Of a stretch of 64,000 nt of DNA, positions 26,024 to 35,010 are shown one piece after another. Source of the stretch: Candidatus Korarchaeum sp. Its GTDB lineage: Archaea > Korarchaeota > Korarchaeia > Korarchaeales > Korarchaeaceae. The stretch is from positions 31,971-95,970 of the forward strand of contig JAJHQZ010000005.1 in the NCBI GenBank assembly GCA_020833055.1, written 5' to 3'. The position numbers and the translations under genes are program-made. The notes beneath the pieces were generated by a model. That model did no database searches. It was not told the origin of the DNA and saw only the letters and a list, made by a program, of their open reading frames with translations. How positions within the stretch are numbered: the first letter of the stretch is position 1; every line of letters starts with the position of its first letter.

Positions 26024-26901
26024 TCCTCTTTTATTTTCATCCTCATCCACTTGATGCGTTTTATCGCCTCAAAACCAGCCGCTTCGAAAGCCCCCCTGTA
26101 CTTGCACCACGTCTGGATCCTCACTTTAGTCGCTCCCATATCGTATGCTATCGATAGGGCCATCTCAGCTGAATCGAAAATCTGGCCCAGACTAGCCCTC
26201 TCAGGTCCCCATATCAGAGCATATAAGTAGTTATCATCAGCTGTCGGCCTGAAAAGCCCCAAGACGAATTCCCAAAGGCCGACCCTGACCTTGAAGACCT
26301 TGGGGGGTGGGAGGCCCACAGCTTCTCTACCCCAGAGGAGTTCCCAAAGGAGAGAAGATGGTCTCGTCTGTCCTGCTAACATCTGGACAGCTACTGGAAG
26401 CTCCCTTCTCCCTATCTCCTCTATCTTAGGTTGCTCAGGGGCCGGTCTGGTTCTAGCTTCCATGAGCACTTGCGACTCTATCTCCGAGAATCCGAGGGAC
26501 TCGAAGAAGGGAATAGCTTCATCATATGGTATTGTGTCGAGAGAATAGAATCCCATCTCCCTCGCTAATTTGCTGCACTCTTCAACGAGCCTCCTACCGA
26601 CTCCCACACCCCTCTCCCCTTCCTTAACCCAGACCATCTGCAAGTAAGCGTGATCCCCCACGGGGCACTTCAACCTCTCTGGAACTATCTCAGCTTCTCC
26701 TATCAAATTATCATCCCTCAGGGCTATCAATATCCTCCCATCCACTGATAGTAAGGCATCTACATACCAACTGAAGACTTCGGGATCCCCCCAGTAACCG
26801 CAGTCCCTCATCCTCATGCTGAATGGCATCTCTCTCCACTTAGGGCAGTGGATAGAGATAACGTCCTCCAGAAACTTGCGATCGAACTTGACTATCCTCA
26901 A
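26020..26901 (-). CDS. GNAT-family N-acetyltransferase
   Basis: A 293-residue protein whose first ~150 residues are a GNAT domain: LIGEAEIVPE, YLQMVWVKEGERGVGVGRRLVEE (the acetyl-CoA-binding Q/R-x-x-G-x-G/A loop) and AIPFFESLGF. The C-terminal ~140 residues end with AYDMGATKVRIQTWCKYRGAFEAAGFEAI, which looks like the tail of a second, degenerate GNAT fold. The substrate is unknown. TTG 26901 overlaps the stop of the Sir2 gene by 4 bp, so acetylation and deacetylation functions are translationally coupled here. It is the last gene of the operon beginning at 30608. Confidence 0.82.
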   Translation of the reverse strand: MRIVKFDRKFLEDVISIHCPKWREMPFSMRMRDCGYWGDPEVFSWYVDALLSVDGRILIALRDDNLIGEAEIVPERLKCPVGDHAYLQMVWVKEGERGVGVGRRLVEECSKLAREMGFYSLDTIPYDEAIPFFESLGFSEIESQVLMEARTRPAPEQPKIEEIGRRELPVAVQMLAGQTRPSSLLWELLWGREAVGLPPPKVFKVRVGLWEFVLGLFRPTADDNYLYALIWGPERASLGQIFDSAEMALSIAYDMGATKVRIQTWCKYRGAFEAAGFEAIKRIKWMRMKIKED

Positions 26902-27650
26902 GAGATCCCCTCCAGTATCTCGTTGAGGGCGATCAATACTCTACTAGCCCCCTCCCTCATCCTGAACTTAGCTAAGCTACTTAAATTGGTTTCCTCAGGA
27001 TTTATCTCGACTAAAGTAGCTCTGTTCCGGAGGGCTATAATCGGCAGAGTCGCTGCTGGCATCACGAGCCCGCTGGTCCCTATTATAAGCAACAGACTGG
27101 CCGATCTCATCATATCCTCAGCTCTCATCCACTCATCCCTGGGTAGCGGCTCATAGAACCAGACTACATCGGGCCTCATTATGGAGCCGCATCTATCGCA
27201 CTCAGGCGGCACCCTCCCCGGCAGGTTCCCGAAGCCCAGATAGACCTTATTACTGCAAGAAGTACATCTAATCCTCCAAATAGAACCGTGAAGTTCCACT
27301 AAGTTCTTAGAGCCAGCTCTCTGGTGGAGACCATCTACATTCTGAGTTACCACGCCCCTCAATATACCCTTATCTTCCCAGAGGGCGAGTATCTCATGAG
27401 CTGGCGTCGGTCGAGCTCTCGCGATTATGGACATCCTCCATAAATACCAGTCCCAGACTAACTTGGGATCCCTGAAGAAAGCCTGAGGGGTCGCGAGTTC
27501 CTCCGGATTATATCTCTCCCAGAGCCCTCCCTTCCCCCTGAAAGTCGGTATCCCTGCTTCAGCTGATATACCAGCTCCTGTGAAAGCTACGACTTTGCCT
27601 GAGTTCCTCCTTATGAGCTCAGCTACAGATCTGAGCTCATGGGAGTCCAT
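26898..27650 (-). CDS. Sir2-family NAD-dependent protein deacylase
   Basis: A 250-residue sirtuin. FTGAGISAEAGIPTFRG (about residue 22) binds NAD, TQNVDGLHQRAG and ELHGS give the catalytic His region, two Cys pairs (CTSC and CDRC) hold zinc, and IGTSGLVMPAA closes the NAD pocket. It removes acetyl or other acyl groups from lysines, for example on Alba in Sulfolobus. It overlaps the radical SAM gene by 14 bp upstream and the GNAT gene by 4 bp downstream, an arrangement that ties it to both. Confidence 0.93.
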   Translation of the reverse strand: MDSHELRSVAELIRRNSGKVVAFTGAGISAEAGIPTFRGKGGLWERYNPEELATPQAFFRDPKLVWDWYLWRMSIIARARPTPAHEILALWEDKGILRGVVTQNVDGLHQRAGSKNLVELHGSIWRIRCTSCSNKVYLGFGNLPGRVPPECDRCGSIMRPDVVWFYEPLPRDEWMRAEDMMRSASLLLIIGTSGLVMPAATLPIIALRNRATLVEINPEETNLSSLAKFRMREGASRVLIALNEILEGIS

Positions 27651-28947
27651 GGGGCTCGACCTCAGGGGGCTTCGATGGGTAGCTCCTCACTTCAGCCTCT
27701 AAGGGGCACCCTCCCCTGCAGAAAGAGAGCAGGGGGCAGCTCTTACAGGCATCCCCTATATAAGATGCCTCCCTTATGCTCAAGCACTCCTTCGAGTACC
27801 ATATATCCATCCATCTATCCCTCAAGATGTTCCCGAGCTTTAAGTAATGGCTCTGGCAAGGTATAACAGTGCCATCGGGCTCTACAGCGAGATTGATGCT
27901 GCAGGCGGAGCAGAACTTCAGCCCCAGCCCCATGCTCATTGGATCCATCTCGCAGTACCTCGTAACCCCGTACCAAGTGAAATCGAGATCTAGCTCTATA
28001 GCTAGTTCCTTAGCTTCAGTTATTATGTTAATCATCTCCTCGAAACTCGGCTCCATATCGAGAGTAGCTCTCCCGCTGTAAATGACTCTATTGAGGGAGT
28101 AACCGTGGACCCCCAGTTCCGCAGCGAATCTAATAGTATCCAGTATAGTCGGTGAGTTCATCTTCAGGAGGGTCGAGTTGACGCTCACGTAGACTCCAGT
28201 ATTCACCATGCTCTTTATCCCACTGACCGTCCTCTCCCAGCTCCCCCTCACTCTAGTGATTGAGTCATGGACCTCAGGATCCTTCGACTCCAGAGTTATT
28301 TGAGCGTAATCCAAACCAGCTTCCGCTAATCTCCTAGAGAGGTCATCACTCAGCAAAGTCCCATTCGTCACGATCCCGGATACCATACCTAGCCTCTGGG
28401 CCTCAGAGACTAGATCGACGAGATCCTCCCTCAATGTGGGCTCTCCACCTGTGAAAGTGACTTGAGGTACCCCTAGCTCATGAAATACCCTCAAAACTCT
28501 CTTCCAATCTTCAGTGCTCAGCTCCTCCGTTTCCCTGGGGCTAGATGAGTAACAGTGGACGCAATAGTTATTGCACTTGTAAGTGAGGATTAGATCTACT
28601 CTGAGGGGAGCTGACATTGCAGTGACATCGGGGAGTTGGTACTTGAATCCCAGATCTGTGACAGGGTCTCCGTAGCCATCTATGAACATCCTTATCTTCT
28701 CAGTTATCTCATCGAAATGCCTCCTCACTTCACTCTCCTTCATCCCTCTGTAGTATTTCTTGAGTTCTTTAACAGCTTGCTTCCAGTCCCCTCCCGAGAG
28801 GAATGCCTTGATCATAATCGCTGCTGTGTGATTGAGATAAGCTACTCTACTTGCATCCACAATGAGGGAGCCCATTCCATAAGGATCTATCCTAAGCTGA
28901 ATCTTATGGCCCCTGTAATTGAAGGTCAATAGCTCTCTCTCGCTCAT
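27637..28947 (-). CDS. Radical SAM/SPASM enzyme with PqqD-like N-terminal domain
   Basis: A ~436-residue enzyme. Residues ~1-85 (from MSERELLTFNYRGHKIQLRID) resemble a PqqD/RRE peptide-recognition domain; the radical SAM core has CNNYCVHC (C-x3-C-x2-C) and FTGGEPTLR; the C-terminal SPASM part has CSAC, VIPC and CKSCPLLSFCRGGC, ligands for auxiliary 4Fe-4S clusters. This is the layout of RiPP maturases such as sactionine or thioether-forming enzymes. A longer frame starts at 29016, but that part is read across the cysteine tail of the upstream gene; ATG 28947 overlaps its stop as ATGA and has GGAGGTGG upstream. Its likely substrate is the upstream protein. Confidence 0.87.
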   Translation of the reverse strand: MSERELLTFNYRGHKIQLRIDPYGMGSLIVDASRVAYLNHTAAIMIKAFLSGGDWKQAVKELKKYYRGMKESEVRRHFDEITEKIRMFIDGYGDPVTDLGFKYQLPDVTAMSAPLRVDLILTYKCNNYCVHCYSSSPRETEELSTEDWKRVLRVFHELGVPQVTFTGGEPTLREDLVDLVSEAQRLGMVSGIVTNGTLLSDDLSRRLAEAGLDYAQITLESKDPEVHDSITRVRGSWERTVSGIKSMVNTGVYVSVNSTLLKMNSPTILDTIRFAAELGVHGYSLNRVIYSGRATLDMEPSFEEMINIITEAKELAIELDLDFTWYGVTRYCEMDPMSMGLGLKFCSACSINLAVEPDGTVIPCQSHYLKLGNILRDRWMDIWYSKECLSIREASYIGDACKSCPLLSFCRGGCPLEAEVRSYPSKPPEVEPHGLP

Positions 28948-30608
28948 CCCACGCCACCTCCAGCGCAAGCACAAGCGCAGCTGACGCAAGCGCATGCGCA
29001 AGCGCAACTGACGCATACGCAGGATAGTACATGCCTCCTGCTGCTCCCTCTAGGTCTCTCAGGCGTTATTGTCCTCGCTATCTTGTTGGAGAAGTCCTCC
29101 ATGTTCCTCACGATAGAGGAGGAGAAGCCCTCTATGGATCTAGCTATAGAATCAGCCGCTCTCTCTATACTCACGACAGGAGCCTCCACTCCGGATCTAG
29201 CTTCGGGCCGTCCTCCAATATCCTTAGGGCCGATAGGCTCCCTAGGATGAGGTATGTAGATAGTGCCCCCCCTGGGGATCCAGATCCAAGTGTCCTCCAA
29301 TGTCCAAGTACCCCCTAAGGGACGGGAAATTTGATCAGGAGATAAGCCCTCTTTCAAGTATCTCTTCAGATTCCTCTCGAAGTTCTCATCCGTGAGTAAC
29401 CATGGGAGATTTTCCCTCAAGATCTCTAGCCTCTTATCCATTGGAGCTCGAGAGATCTCCCTCCAAATGGAATTGACTAGCTTCTCATAATGAGCTATTG
29501 TACCGAGCCTGGAGTAACCAGCTATCTCCCTATTGACTCTCCTATGTAAGCTCTTAATCACGTTCACTAGACAATCTTCAGAGGGCGTGCCTCCGTCCAA
29601 GCAATCGAGGAAGATCTTCTCGTAGGCCCTCAATTGGGAGGGAGAGTTGTTCAACTTCTCAATATCCAATGGCTCTACGCTCTTCACCCTAATGAGCCCC
29701 TTATTCGATAACTCCAGAGCTATAGTAGCCAATATCCTCCCGTAACTTATCTCCCTCCCCTCCAACTTCTTCAGATAAGCGACCTCAGGGGGTCTCAAGT
29801 TCTTATTCACTCCGAGGCTCTCAACAGAGACTTCAGGGGGCTTATAGACGGACTTCTCGATGAGGGACTTCACTGTACTCGCTATGAAGAATATCGAGAA
29901 GACGACAGCCCCTAAGAATATGAGGCCGATCACAGCAGGGAGGAGACCCTCGCTCTCAGATCCCTTAACGTAAGATCTCACATATTCCTTAGGGAATGAG
30001 ACACCTACATCGAACTTATAGCTAGGTGGCAGGTCATGTCTCTCCCAGTAAAGTGCTAGTCTACCATCCTCAAGTAGTATGAGATTATCGTAATCCGGTC
30101 GATTCCTGACCTTATTACTATTATCTACTCCGGGTGGGAGGATTATCCAGAGCCTCAGGGATCTCACTCTAGCATCGAACCAAGATGGGATGAACTCGAG
30201 CCCAACGTTCCCCGGATTCATCGAATCCTCGTAAATGAAATCCTTGAGCACTACCTCCAAATGGTAAGTTCTAGATTCCCCTGCATTTATTGGAGTTGTT
30301 GGATGCATTTTCACAGCATAATAAGACTCCTCGATGACTTTCTCATACTCTACTTCCCTAGTCTCTCCATCCCTCATTTCTAGGGCCTTCATTACATCGA
30401 ATCTAGAGTTAGGCATCCCTATGGCGACGTATCTAGCTACAGTCCCGGAGGTCACGTGGATCGTCAAGTTGTAAGATAGAAGTACATCCCCAGACTCCTC
30501 TATCTCAAGTACCACTGACTCATCTTCCACTTCATAGCTTACCTGGGCCGATGCTATTATCGGAGCGATCATCAGGAGTAACAACACCACTAAGCATAGG
30601 TAACGCAT
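28944..30608 (-). CDS. DUF2207-like membrane protein with nine-cysteine C-terminal tail
   Basis: A 554-residue protein with a signal peptide (residues 1-~22), an extracellular beta domain of the DUF2207 kind (LYWERHDLPPSYKFDVGV), one membrane segment near residues 220-245, a cytoplasmic domain of helices, an amphipathic stretch with SIARSIEGFSSSIVRN, and a striking tail. Residues 530-548 contain nine cysteines at 530, 532, 535, 537, 539, 541, 544, 546 and 548, separated only by Ala, Val or Val-Ser, then GGGVG. Gly-rich tails are usual in DUF2207 proteins; this Cys-Ala tail is not. It is placed directly before the radical SAM/SPASM gene with a 4-bp overlap, which makes it a probable modification substrate. 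Confidence 0.8.
   Translation of the reverse strand: MRYLCLVVLLLLMIAPIIASAQVSYEVEDESVVLEIEESGDVLLSYNLTIHVTSGTVARYVAIGMPNSRFDVMKALEMRDGETREVEYEKVIEESYYAVKMHPTTPINAGESRTYHLEVVLKDFIYEDSMNPGNVGLEFIPSWFDARVRSLRLWIILPPGVDNSNKVRNRPDYDNLILLEDGRLALYWERHDLPPSYKFDVGVSFPKEYVRSYVKGSESEGLLPAVIGLIFLGAVVFSIFFIASTVKSLIEKSVYKPPEVSVESLGVNKNLRPPEVAYLKKLEGREISYGRILATIALELSNKGLIRVKSVEPLDIEKLNNSPSQLRAYEKIFLDCLDGGTPSEDCLVNVIKSLHRRVNREIAGYSRLGTIAHYEKLVNSIWREISRAPMDKRLEILRENLPWLLTDENFERNLKRYLKEGLSPDQISRPLGGTWTLEDTWIWIPRGGTIYIPHPREPIGPKDIGGRPEARSGVEAPVVSIERAADSIARSIEGFSSSIVRNMEDFSNKIARTITPERPRGSSRRHVLSCVCVSCACACACVSCACACAGGGVG
28956..29022 (-). repeat. Short tandem repeats encoding the cysteine tail
   Basis: The DNA for the tail is built of near-repeated units: TGCGTCAGYTGCGCTTG occurs twice on this strand 27 bases apart (GTCAGTTGCGCTTGCGC and GTCAGCTGCGCTTGTGC), filled in with TGCGCT/TGCGCA codon pairs. 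It looks grown by slippage and can therefore vary in length between strains. Confidence 0.7.
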
Positions 30609-30660
30609 CGCGGCTACTACTCCTCCTCACTATATATACTTGAAAGACACACTCTATGCG

Positions 30661-31335
30661 ATGCGTATAGCGAGAGATATCGAACTACTAGAGGATAAAT
30701 TGAGGATATTAGCCCGCGGTGAGGAAATAAAGCCTGAGATCAGAAGCCTCAATGAGTTAAAATCTGTCTTGATGAATCCCGGATACTTGGAAAAAGATGA
30801 TATAGCTTATATGATGTACAGGGACCTCCCCCCTCTGAGGGACAGCCCGATAAGGTTGGATGTGACAGTTATACCTCCTTGGAATGTGGGAGGTGAGCTC
30901 GCTAAAACGAAAGGTCACTATCATCTCCCTTTGGACGGGAAGCTCCTACCTGAGGTCTATTACGTCAATTCTGGGAGGGCCATCTTCTTACTGCAGAGGA
31001 GGGGGGCTTCTATATACGAAGTAGAGGACTTCATAGTGATAGAGGCTGGAGCAGGGCACTATATCATAGTACCGCCGGGATACGGGCACGTGAGCGTTAA
31101 CGCGGGAGCGGATACACTCGTGATGAGCAACTTGATCCATAGGAGGGTGATACCCGATTACGGGCCTTATGAGGAGATGAGGGGCGCAGCGTATTACGTG
31201 ACATCGGACGGGATCGTCAGGAACCCGAGGTATGTGAGGGCTCCCGAACCTAGGTATGAGGAGAGCCTCGAATACAGCTCTTTGGACGATATAATGAACG
31301 ATAAGGAGATCTTAGAGGAACTAAAGGATCCTTAA
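30661..31335 (+). CDS. pgiA: Glucose-6-phosphate isomerase, archaeal cupin type
   Basis: A ~224-residue cupin enzyme that interconverts glucose-6-phosphate and fructose-6-phosphate. TKGHYHLP carries the metal His pair, PEVYYVNSGRAIFLLQ the Glu and the second cupin strand, and VPPGYGHVSVNAG the last His; these are the metal ligands of archaeal cPGI. The frame opens with TTG 30640, but TATA-like CTATATATAC at about 30626-30635 places a leaderless start at ATG 30661. It is divergent from the DUF2207-radical SAM operon and convergent with the aIF2-gamma gene (4-bp overlap). Confidence 0.9.
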   Translation: MRIARDIELLEDKLRILARGEEIKPEIRSLNELKSVLMNPGYLEKDDIAYMMYRDLPPLRDSPIRLDVTVIPPWNVGGELAKTKGHYHLPLDGKLLPEVYYVNSGRAIFLLQRRGASIYEVEDFIVIEAGAGHYIIVPPGYGHVSVNAGADTLVMSNLIHRRVIPDYGPYEEMRGAAYYVTSDGIVRNPRYVRAPEPRYEESLEYSSLDDIMNDKEILEELKDP

Positions 31336-32576
31336 TGTACTCTGTACTCGACCCCACCCTTCACGTGACCGAAGCCTATCAATCTCCACCTATTCCCCAC
31401 TCTAGCTGAGATAGCTACTCTCTGATCCAACTCCGCTACAGCGGGGATCCTCACGAGTAGCTTCATGATGTCATGGTTTATCTCCTTAAGGACAGCCGGG
31501 ACAGTGGCTGTACCTATATTCAATTGGATGAAATCCCCGACCTTGGGCTTAGTCACAGAGATCTCCTCCTTCATCCCCACTATCTTATCGAAGAACTTCG
31601 CCTCTATATCGAGCTCAGACCAGACTGGTGGTAATTCATTAGGCAAGCCCACGACACTCCCCACCATATTATCGGCTTTCGTCAGAGCTGGATCTAGGAG
31701 GGTTCCCACGCCTATCAGCCCGCCCGGATAGGCTTCTTCTAGGGGGGTGTCCTCGCTCTTCAGGCTCACTATCTTAGTAGTCAGGGGGATGAACTTACCT
31801 CCCCTGTAGGCCCCGGGCCTTATCTCTATCTCATCCCCCAATCTGAGCCTACCTTGAATTATAGTACCTCCGAGGACACCTCCTACTAGTTTCTCAGGCC
31901 TAGTACCGGGTCTATTGACATCGAACGATCTCGCTACGTACATCTTGGGGGTCTTAGTAGGATCCCTCTGCGGGGGAGTGAACCTCCTCACCATCTCCCT
32001 TATCAAGAAGTCTATATTAACACCGTGAAGGGCAGATACAGGTATTACCGGTGGTATTTCATCTAAATTAGCCTCAAGGAATCTCAGAATCTGCTCATAA
32101 TTTCTTATGGCATCTTCCTCACTCACTAACTCTATCTTCGTTTGGACCACTATTATCTGCTTCACCCCCATTATCTTCAGGGCCATCAGATGCTCCCTAG
32201 TCTGTGGCTGTGGCACAGGCTCGTTGGATGCTATTACGAAGAGAGCAGCATCCATCAAAGTCGAACCGGCTAGCATAGTTGCCATCAATGTATCATGGCC
32301 AGGGCAGTCTACTAGAGATATCTTCCTGAGCAGTATGGTCTCACTACCATCGATAGGGCACCTCTTAGAAGTAGTATAGCACCTAGGCTCATCGCAAGAG
32401 GGGCACTTCCTGAGATCAGCATTAGCATAACCTAACTTTATAGTTATCCCCCTCCTCAATTCCTCGCTGTGTCTCTCTGGCCATATCCCAGTTAGAGCTT
32501 GGACTAGAGTGGACTTGCCATGGTCTACGTGACCGGCCGTCCCTACGTTCATCTCCGGTTGGAGGACTTCCCTCAT
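31332..32576 (-). CDS. eif2g: Translation initiation factor 2, gamma subunit
   Basis: A 414-residue GTPase that, with alpha and beta subunits, brings Met-tRNAi to the ribosome. GHVDHGKSTL is the P-loop, DCPGHDTLMATML the G3 region, QTKIELV the G4 region (NKxD variant QTKIE, as in other members), and CPSCDEPRCYTTSKRCP the four-Cys knuckle inside the G domain. Domains 2 and 3 follow. It lies 9 bp downstream of the S6e gene, the standard archaeal pairing. Confidence 0.96.
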   Translation of the reverse strand: MREVLQPEMNVGTAGHVDHGKSTLVQALTGIWPERHSEELRRGITIKLGYANADLRKCPSCDEPRCYTTSKRCPIDGSETILLRKISLVDCPGHDTLMATMLAGSTLMDAALFVIASNEPVPQPQTREHLMALKIMGVKQIIVVQTKIELVSEEDAIRNYEQILRFLEANLDEIPPVIPVSALHGVNIDFLIREMVRRFTPPQRDPTKTPKMYVARSFDVNRPGTRPEKLVGGVLGGTIIQGRLRLGDEIEIRPGAYRGGKFIPLTTKIVSLKSEDTPLEEAYPGGLIGVGTLLDPALTKADNMVGSVVGLPNELPPVWSELDIEAKFFDKIVGMKEEISVTKPKVGDFIQLNIGTATVPAVLKEINHDIMKLLVRIPAVAELDQRVAISARVGNRWRLIGFGHVKGGVEYRVH

Positions 32577-32585
32577 CCGATCACC

Positions 32586-33005
32586 TTAAGAAGCCTCACC
32601 CTTCCCTAAGATCTCCTCTAGGGATTTATCCCCCTTCTTAATAACTTTGAGGTTTATCTGCCTCATTGCATCTGAGATAATGCTCCCTCTAACTAGCTTA
32701 GCCCTCCTCTCCCCTTCTCTCTTCGGGTGGAAGCCGGGCGGGGATGATAGGAGGAGCCTCTTCCTCCCCATAGTAGGTAAGGAGGGGTGCATCGGGAAGC
32801 CGTCCTTATCAGTCCCGCCAGTTATCTTGAGGGTGTATCCAGGTAAGCCGAAGGGATCGCCAGGTATCTCCTCACCTATCCTCCTGCCTATGAAATACCT
32901 GAGGCTCTCCTTTGGCAGCTTGAGGTGGAAGGTCTTCCCAGTACTCGGGTCCCCTATATCGAGCACTAAGAATTCCTCAACGATACCCTTCTTCCTGCTA
33001 GACAT
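32586..33005 (-). CDS. rps6e: Ribosomal protein eS6
   Basis: A 139-residue small-subunit protein. FLVLDIGDPSTGKTFHLKL, FIGRRIGEEIPGDPFGLPGYTLKITGGTDKDGFPMHPSL and GRKRLLLSSPPGFHPKREGERRAKLVRG are near-invariant S6e stretches; the archaeal form lacks the long phosphorylated tail of eukaryotes. A TATA-like TTATATATTCC at about 33036-33046 on this strand drives S6e and the aIF2-gamma gene. Confidence 0.96.
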   Translation of the reverse strand: MSSRKKGIVEEFLVLDIGDPSTGKTFHLKLPKESLRYFIGRRIGEEIPGDPFGLPGYTLKITGGTDKDGFPMHPSLPTMGRKRLLLSSPPGFHPKREGERRAKLVRGSIISDAMRQINLKVIKKGDKSLEEILGKGEAS

Positions 33006-33212
33006 ATTGCATCACTACCGTGAGGACCGAGGGGAATATATAAGCTTCAACTCGCTATTACTCAGCGACCGGGTCCTCGTGCAGGAGGCGAGCGGATCAA
33101 CCCTCCCGTAACTATGCGGTCTGTCGAATGGCTTCTCTCGAGATATATTCAGAGGCCTCAAGCCCTAAAAAGATTATAACTAATTAGAGCGGGAGCCTCA
33201 AAGGATCCCAAA

Positions 33213-35000
33213 TCACTCCTTCTCAGCTCTTCCCGAGTACTTTATCCAAATTATCCTCTTGTAAAGCTCTTTCTCCTCATCGCTCATCTTACTGAAGTAT
33301 ATCTCCCTCGATCTCTCATCCTCGAACTCACTGACCTCTGTATAGAGGACCCTACCCTCCTTAACGTTCCTACCGACTACGCCTCCTCTTATAGATATAG
33401 CGACCCTCTGCCCCTTCCTCGCCTCCGGTAACCTGTTGCCCTCATGCTGTATATCTAATATAATACCGACCCTCTTCCCGCTCTCGCTTATTAGTGGATA
33501 ACCCGGCCTTATCGAGCCCGAGAGGACCTCGACACCTACTATAGCAGGATCGCTCCTCCTGAAAATGAAATTAGGCAAAATTAAGATCTCTGCTGGGAAA
33601 ATAGCATGAGAAAGAACTCTTTCCTCCTCTTTTCTCCTCAAATCCTCTAAATAAGACTTGAATTTCTCTATTAGAGTGTAAATTATCAAGTCCTCGAAGA
33701 TAGCGACCCCCCTAGATAACGCTTCCCTCTTTATCTCCTCACTGACCCTGACGTTGAAAGCGAGTATAGCTGAGTACCTCTCATCGCTCCCCCTGATGAC
33801 AGAAGCTTCGAATACGTCTGCTTTCGTCACCTCCCCTATATCGGCCCTCCTTATCGGTATCCCCTCCCTCCCTAGTTGAGATATCAGGGCTTCCAAAGTC
33901 CCCAAGGCATCGGCCTTGACTATCACACCTATCCTATCTGTTTTTATCACGATCCTCTCGACTTCCTCCTGCACCTCCCTCTTCATCTCCTCGAGCATCC
34001 CAGGATCCCTCACTACGTATATCGGGGAGCCAGCCAGTACGTCCTCTAGATCCGGAGCTGATATCATGACACCAGCTGCTGCTGATACTTCATCTATGCT
34101 CCTGAACTTCTTCGTCATTCTCATCTCTTGTAGGGGCTCTGGGACCAATAAGCTCCTCACTTTAGTCACTATAGGTCCTTTACTTCCAGCTACTACTATC
34201 GTATCACCTTTCTTAATAGTCCCATCGTATATTATAGCTGTCAAGACCGTCCCGAGGCCCGGGTGCTGCTTGACTTCCAGTACAGTTCCCCTCCCCTCGT
34301 CACTAGTCACCTCTAGCCTGTCCAACATATACCTCTGGACCAATCCGAAGAGTACCGTGAGGAGATCGGGGACCCCCTCACCAGTCACAGCGCTCGTAGG
34401 AACTATCGCGAAAGTCTTCGTGAAATCCCTTATCCTATCGTACCTCTCGGCATTTATCCCATGTTCCATCAACTGATCTACTACTCTGTAAAGCCTCCTC
34501 TCGAGTTCAGCTATCACTGAAGGGGACTGCTCCCTCTCCGAGATTATGAAAGGCCTCCCCTCTCGAGGTCTCCATCCGTATATCGTATCTATCTTATTGA
34601 GAGCGATTACGAATGGGACCCTCCTCTCCCTGAGTATGTTTATGGACTCGACTGTCTGAGGCTGGACCCCCCCGTTTATGTCTATCACTAGTATCGCTAT
34701 ATCAGCTACAGACCCCCCTCTCTTCCTGAGGTTAGAGAAAGCCTCGTGCCCTGGTAGATCTATGAAGAGGAGCCCCCCCGTTTTTATCTCGAATCTCAAG
34801 TTCAGAGCTTCCATGACTGGCTTGCACACCTCGTATATCACATCGACCGGTATCTCGGATGCACCCACGTGCTGAGTGATCGAACCGGGTTCCTTACTCG
34901 CTACTCTAGTCTTCCTTATGTAATCCAGCAGGGTAGTCTTCCCAGAATCTACATGCCCCAAGACGGAGACGAGGGGCTGCCTATACCTCTTATCTGGCAA
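33213..35000 (-). CDS. infB: Translation initiation factor IF-2 (aIF5B)
   Basis: A 595-residue GTPase that promotes subunit joining. GHVDSGKTTLLDYI is the P-loop, DLPGHEAFSNLRKRGG the G3 region, ALNKIDTIYGW the G4 region. Domains II, III and IV of the archaeal/eukaryotic IF5B type follow (KADALGTLEALISQL, then the C-terminal LPNFIFRRSDPAIVGVEVL). TTG 35000 is the start. No intein is present. It closes the cluster L7Ae-S28e-L24e-IF2; the nucleoside diphosphate kinase gene that often stands between L24e and IF2 in other archaea is absent. Confidence 0.95.
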   Translation of the reverse strand: MPDKRYRQPLVSVLGHVDSGKTTLLDYIRKTRVASKEPGSITQHVGASEIPVDVIYEVCKPVMEALNLRFEIKTGGLLFIDLPGHEAFSNLRKRGGSVADIAILVIDINGGVQPQTVESINILRERRVPFVIALNKIDTIYGWRPREGRPFIISEREQSPSVIAELERRLYRVVDQLMEHGINAERYDRIRDFTKTFAIVPTSAVTGEGVPDLLTVLFGLVQRYMLDRLEVTSDEGRGTVLEVKQHPGLGTVLTAIIYDGTIKKGDTIVVAGSKGPIVTKVRSLLVPEPLQEMRMTKKFRSIDEVSAAAGVMISAPDLEDVLAGSPIYVVRDPGMLEEMKREVQEEVERIVIKTDRIGVIVKADALGTLEALISQLGREGIPIRRADIGEVTKADVFEASVIRGSDERYSAILAFNVRVSEEIKREALSRGVAIFEDLIIYTLIEKFKSYLEDLRRKEEERVLSHAIFPAEILILPNFIFRRSDPAIVGVEVLSGSIRPGYPLISESGKRVGIILDIQHEGNRLPEARKGQRVAISIRGGVVGRNVKEGRVLYTEVSEFEDERSREIYFSKMSDEEKELYKRIIWIKYSGRAEKE

Positions 35001-35010
35001 TAGATCACCA

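Noticed and set aside
28948..29016. N-terminal extension of the radical SAM gene rich in Arg/Leu.
   Set aside because: It is the out-of-frame reading of the cysteine-tail repeats; ATG 28947 has a ribosome site and an ATGA overlap.
33006..33212. Possible RNA gene between S6e and IF-2 (GC-rich patch near 33080-33120).
   Set aside because: No C/D boxes, no cloverleaf and no convincing stems; only the S6e TATA box can be supported.
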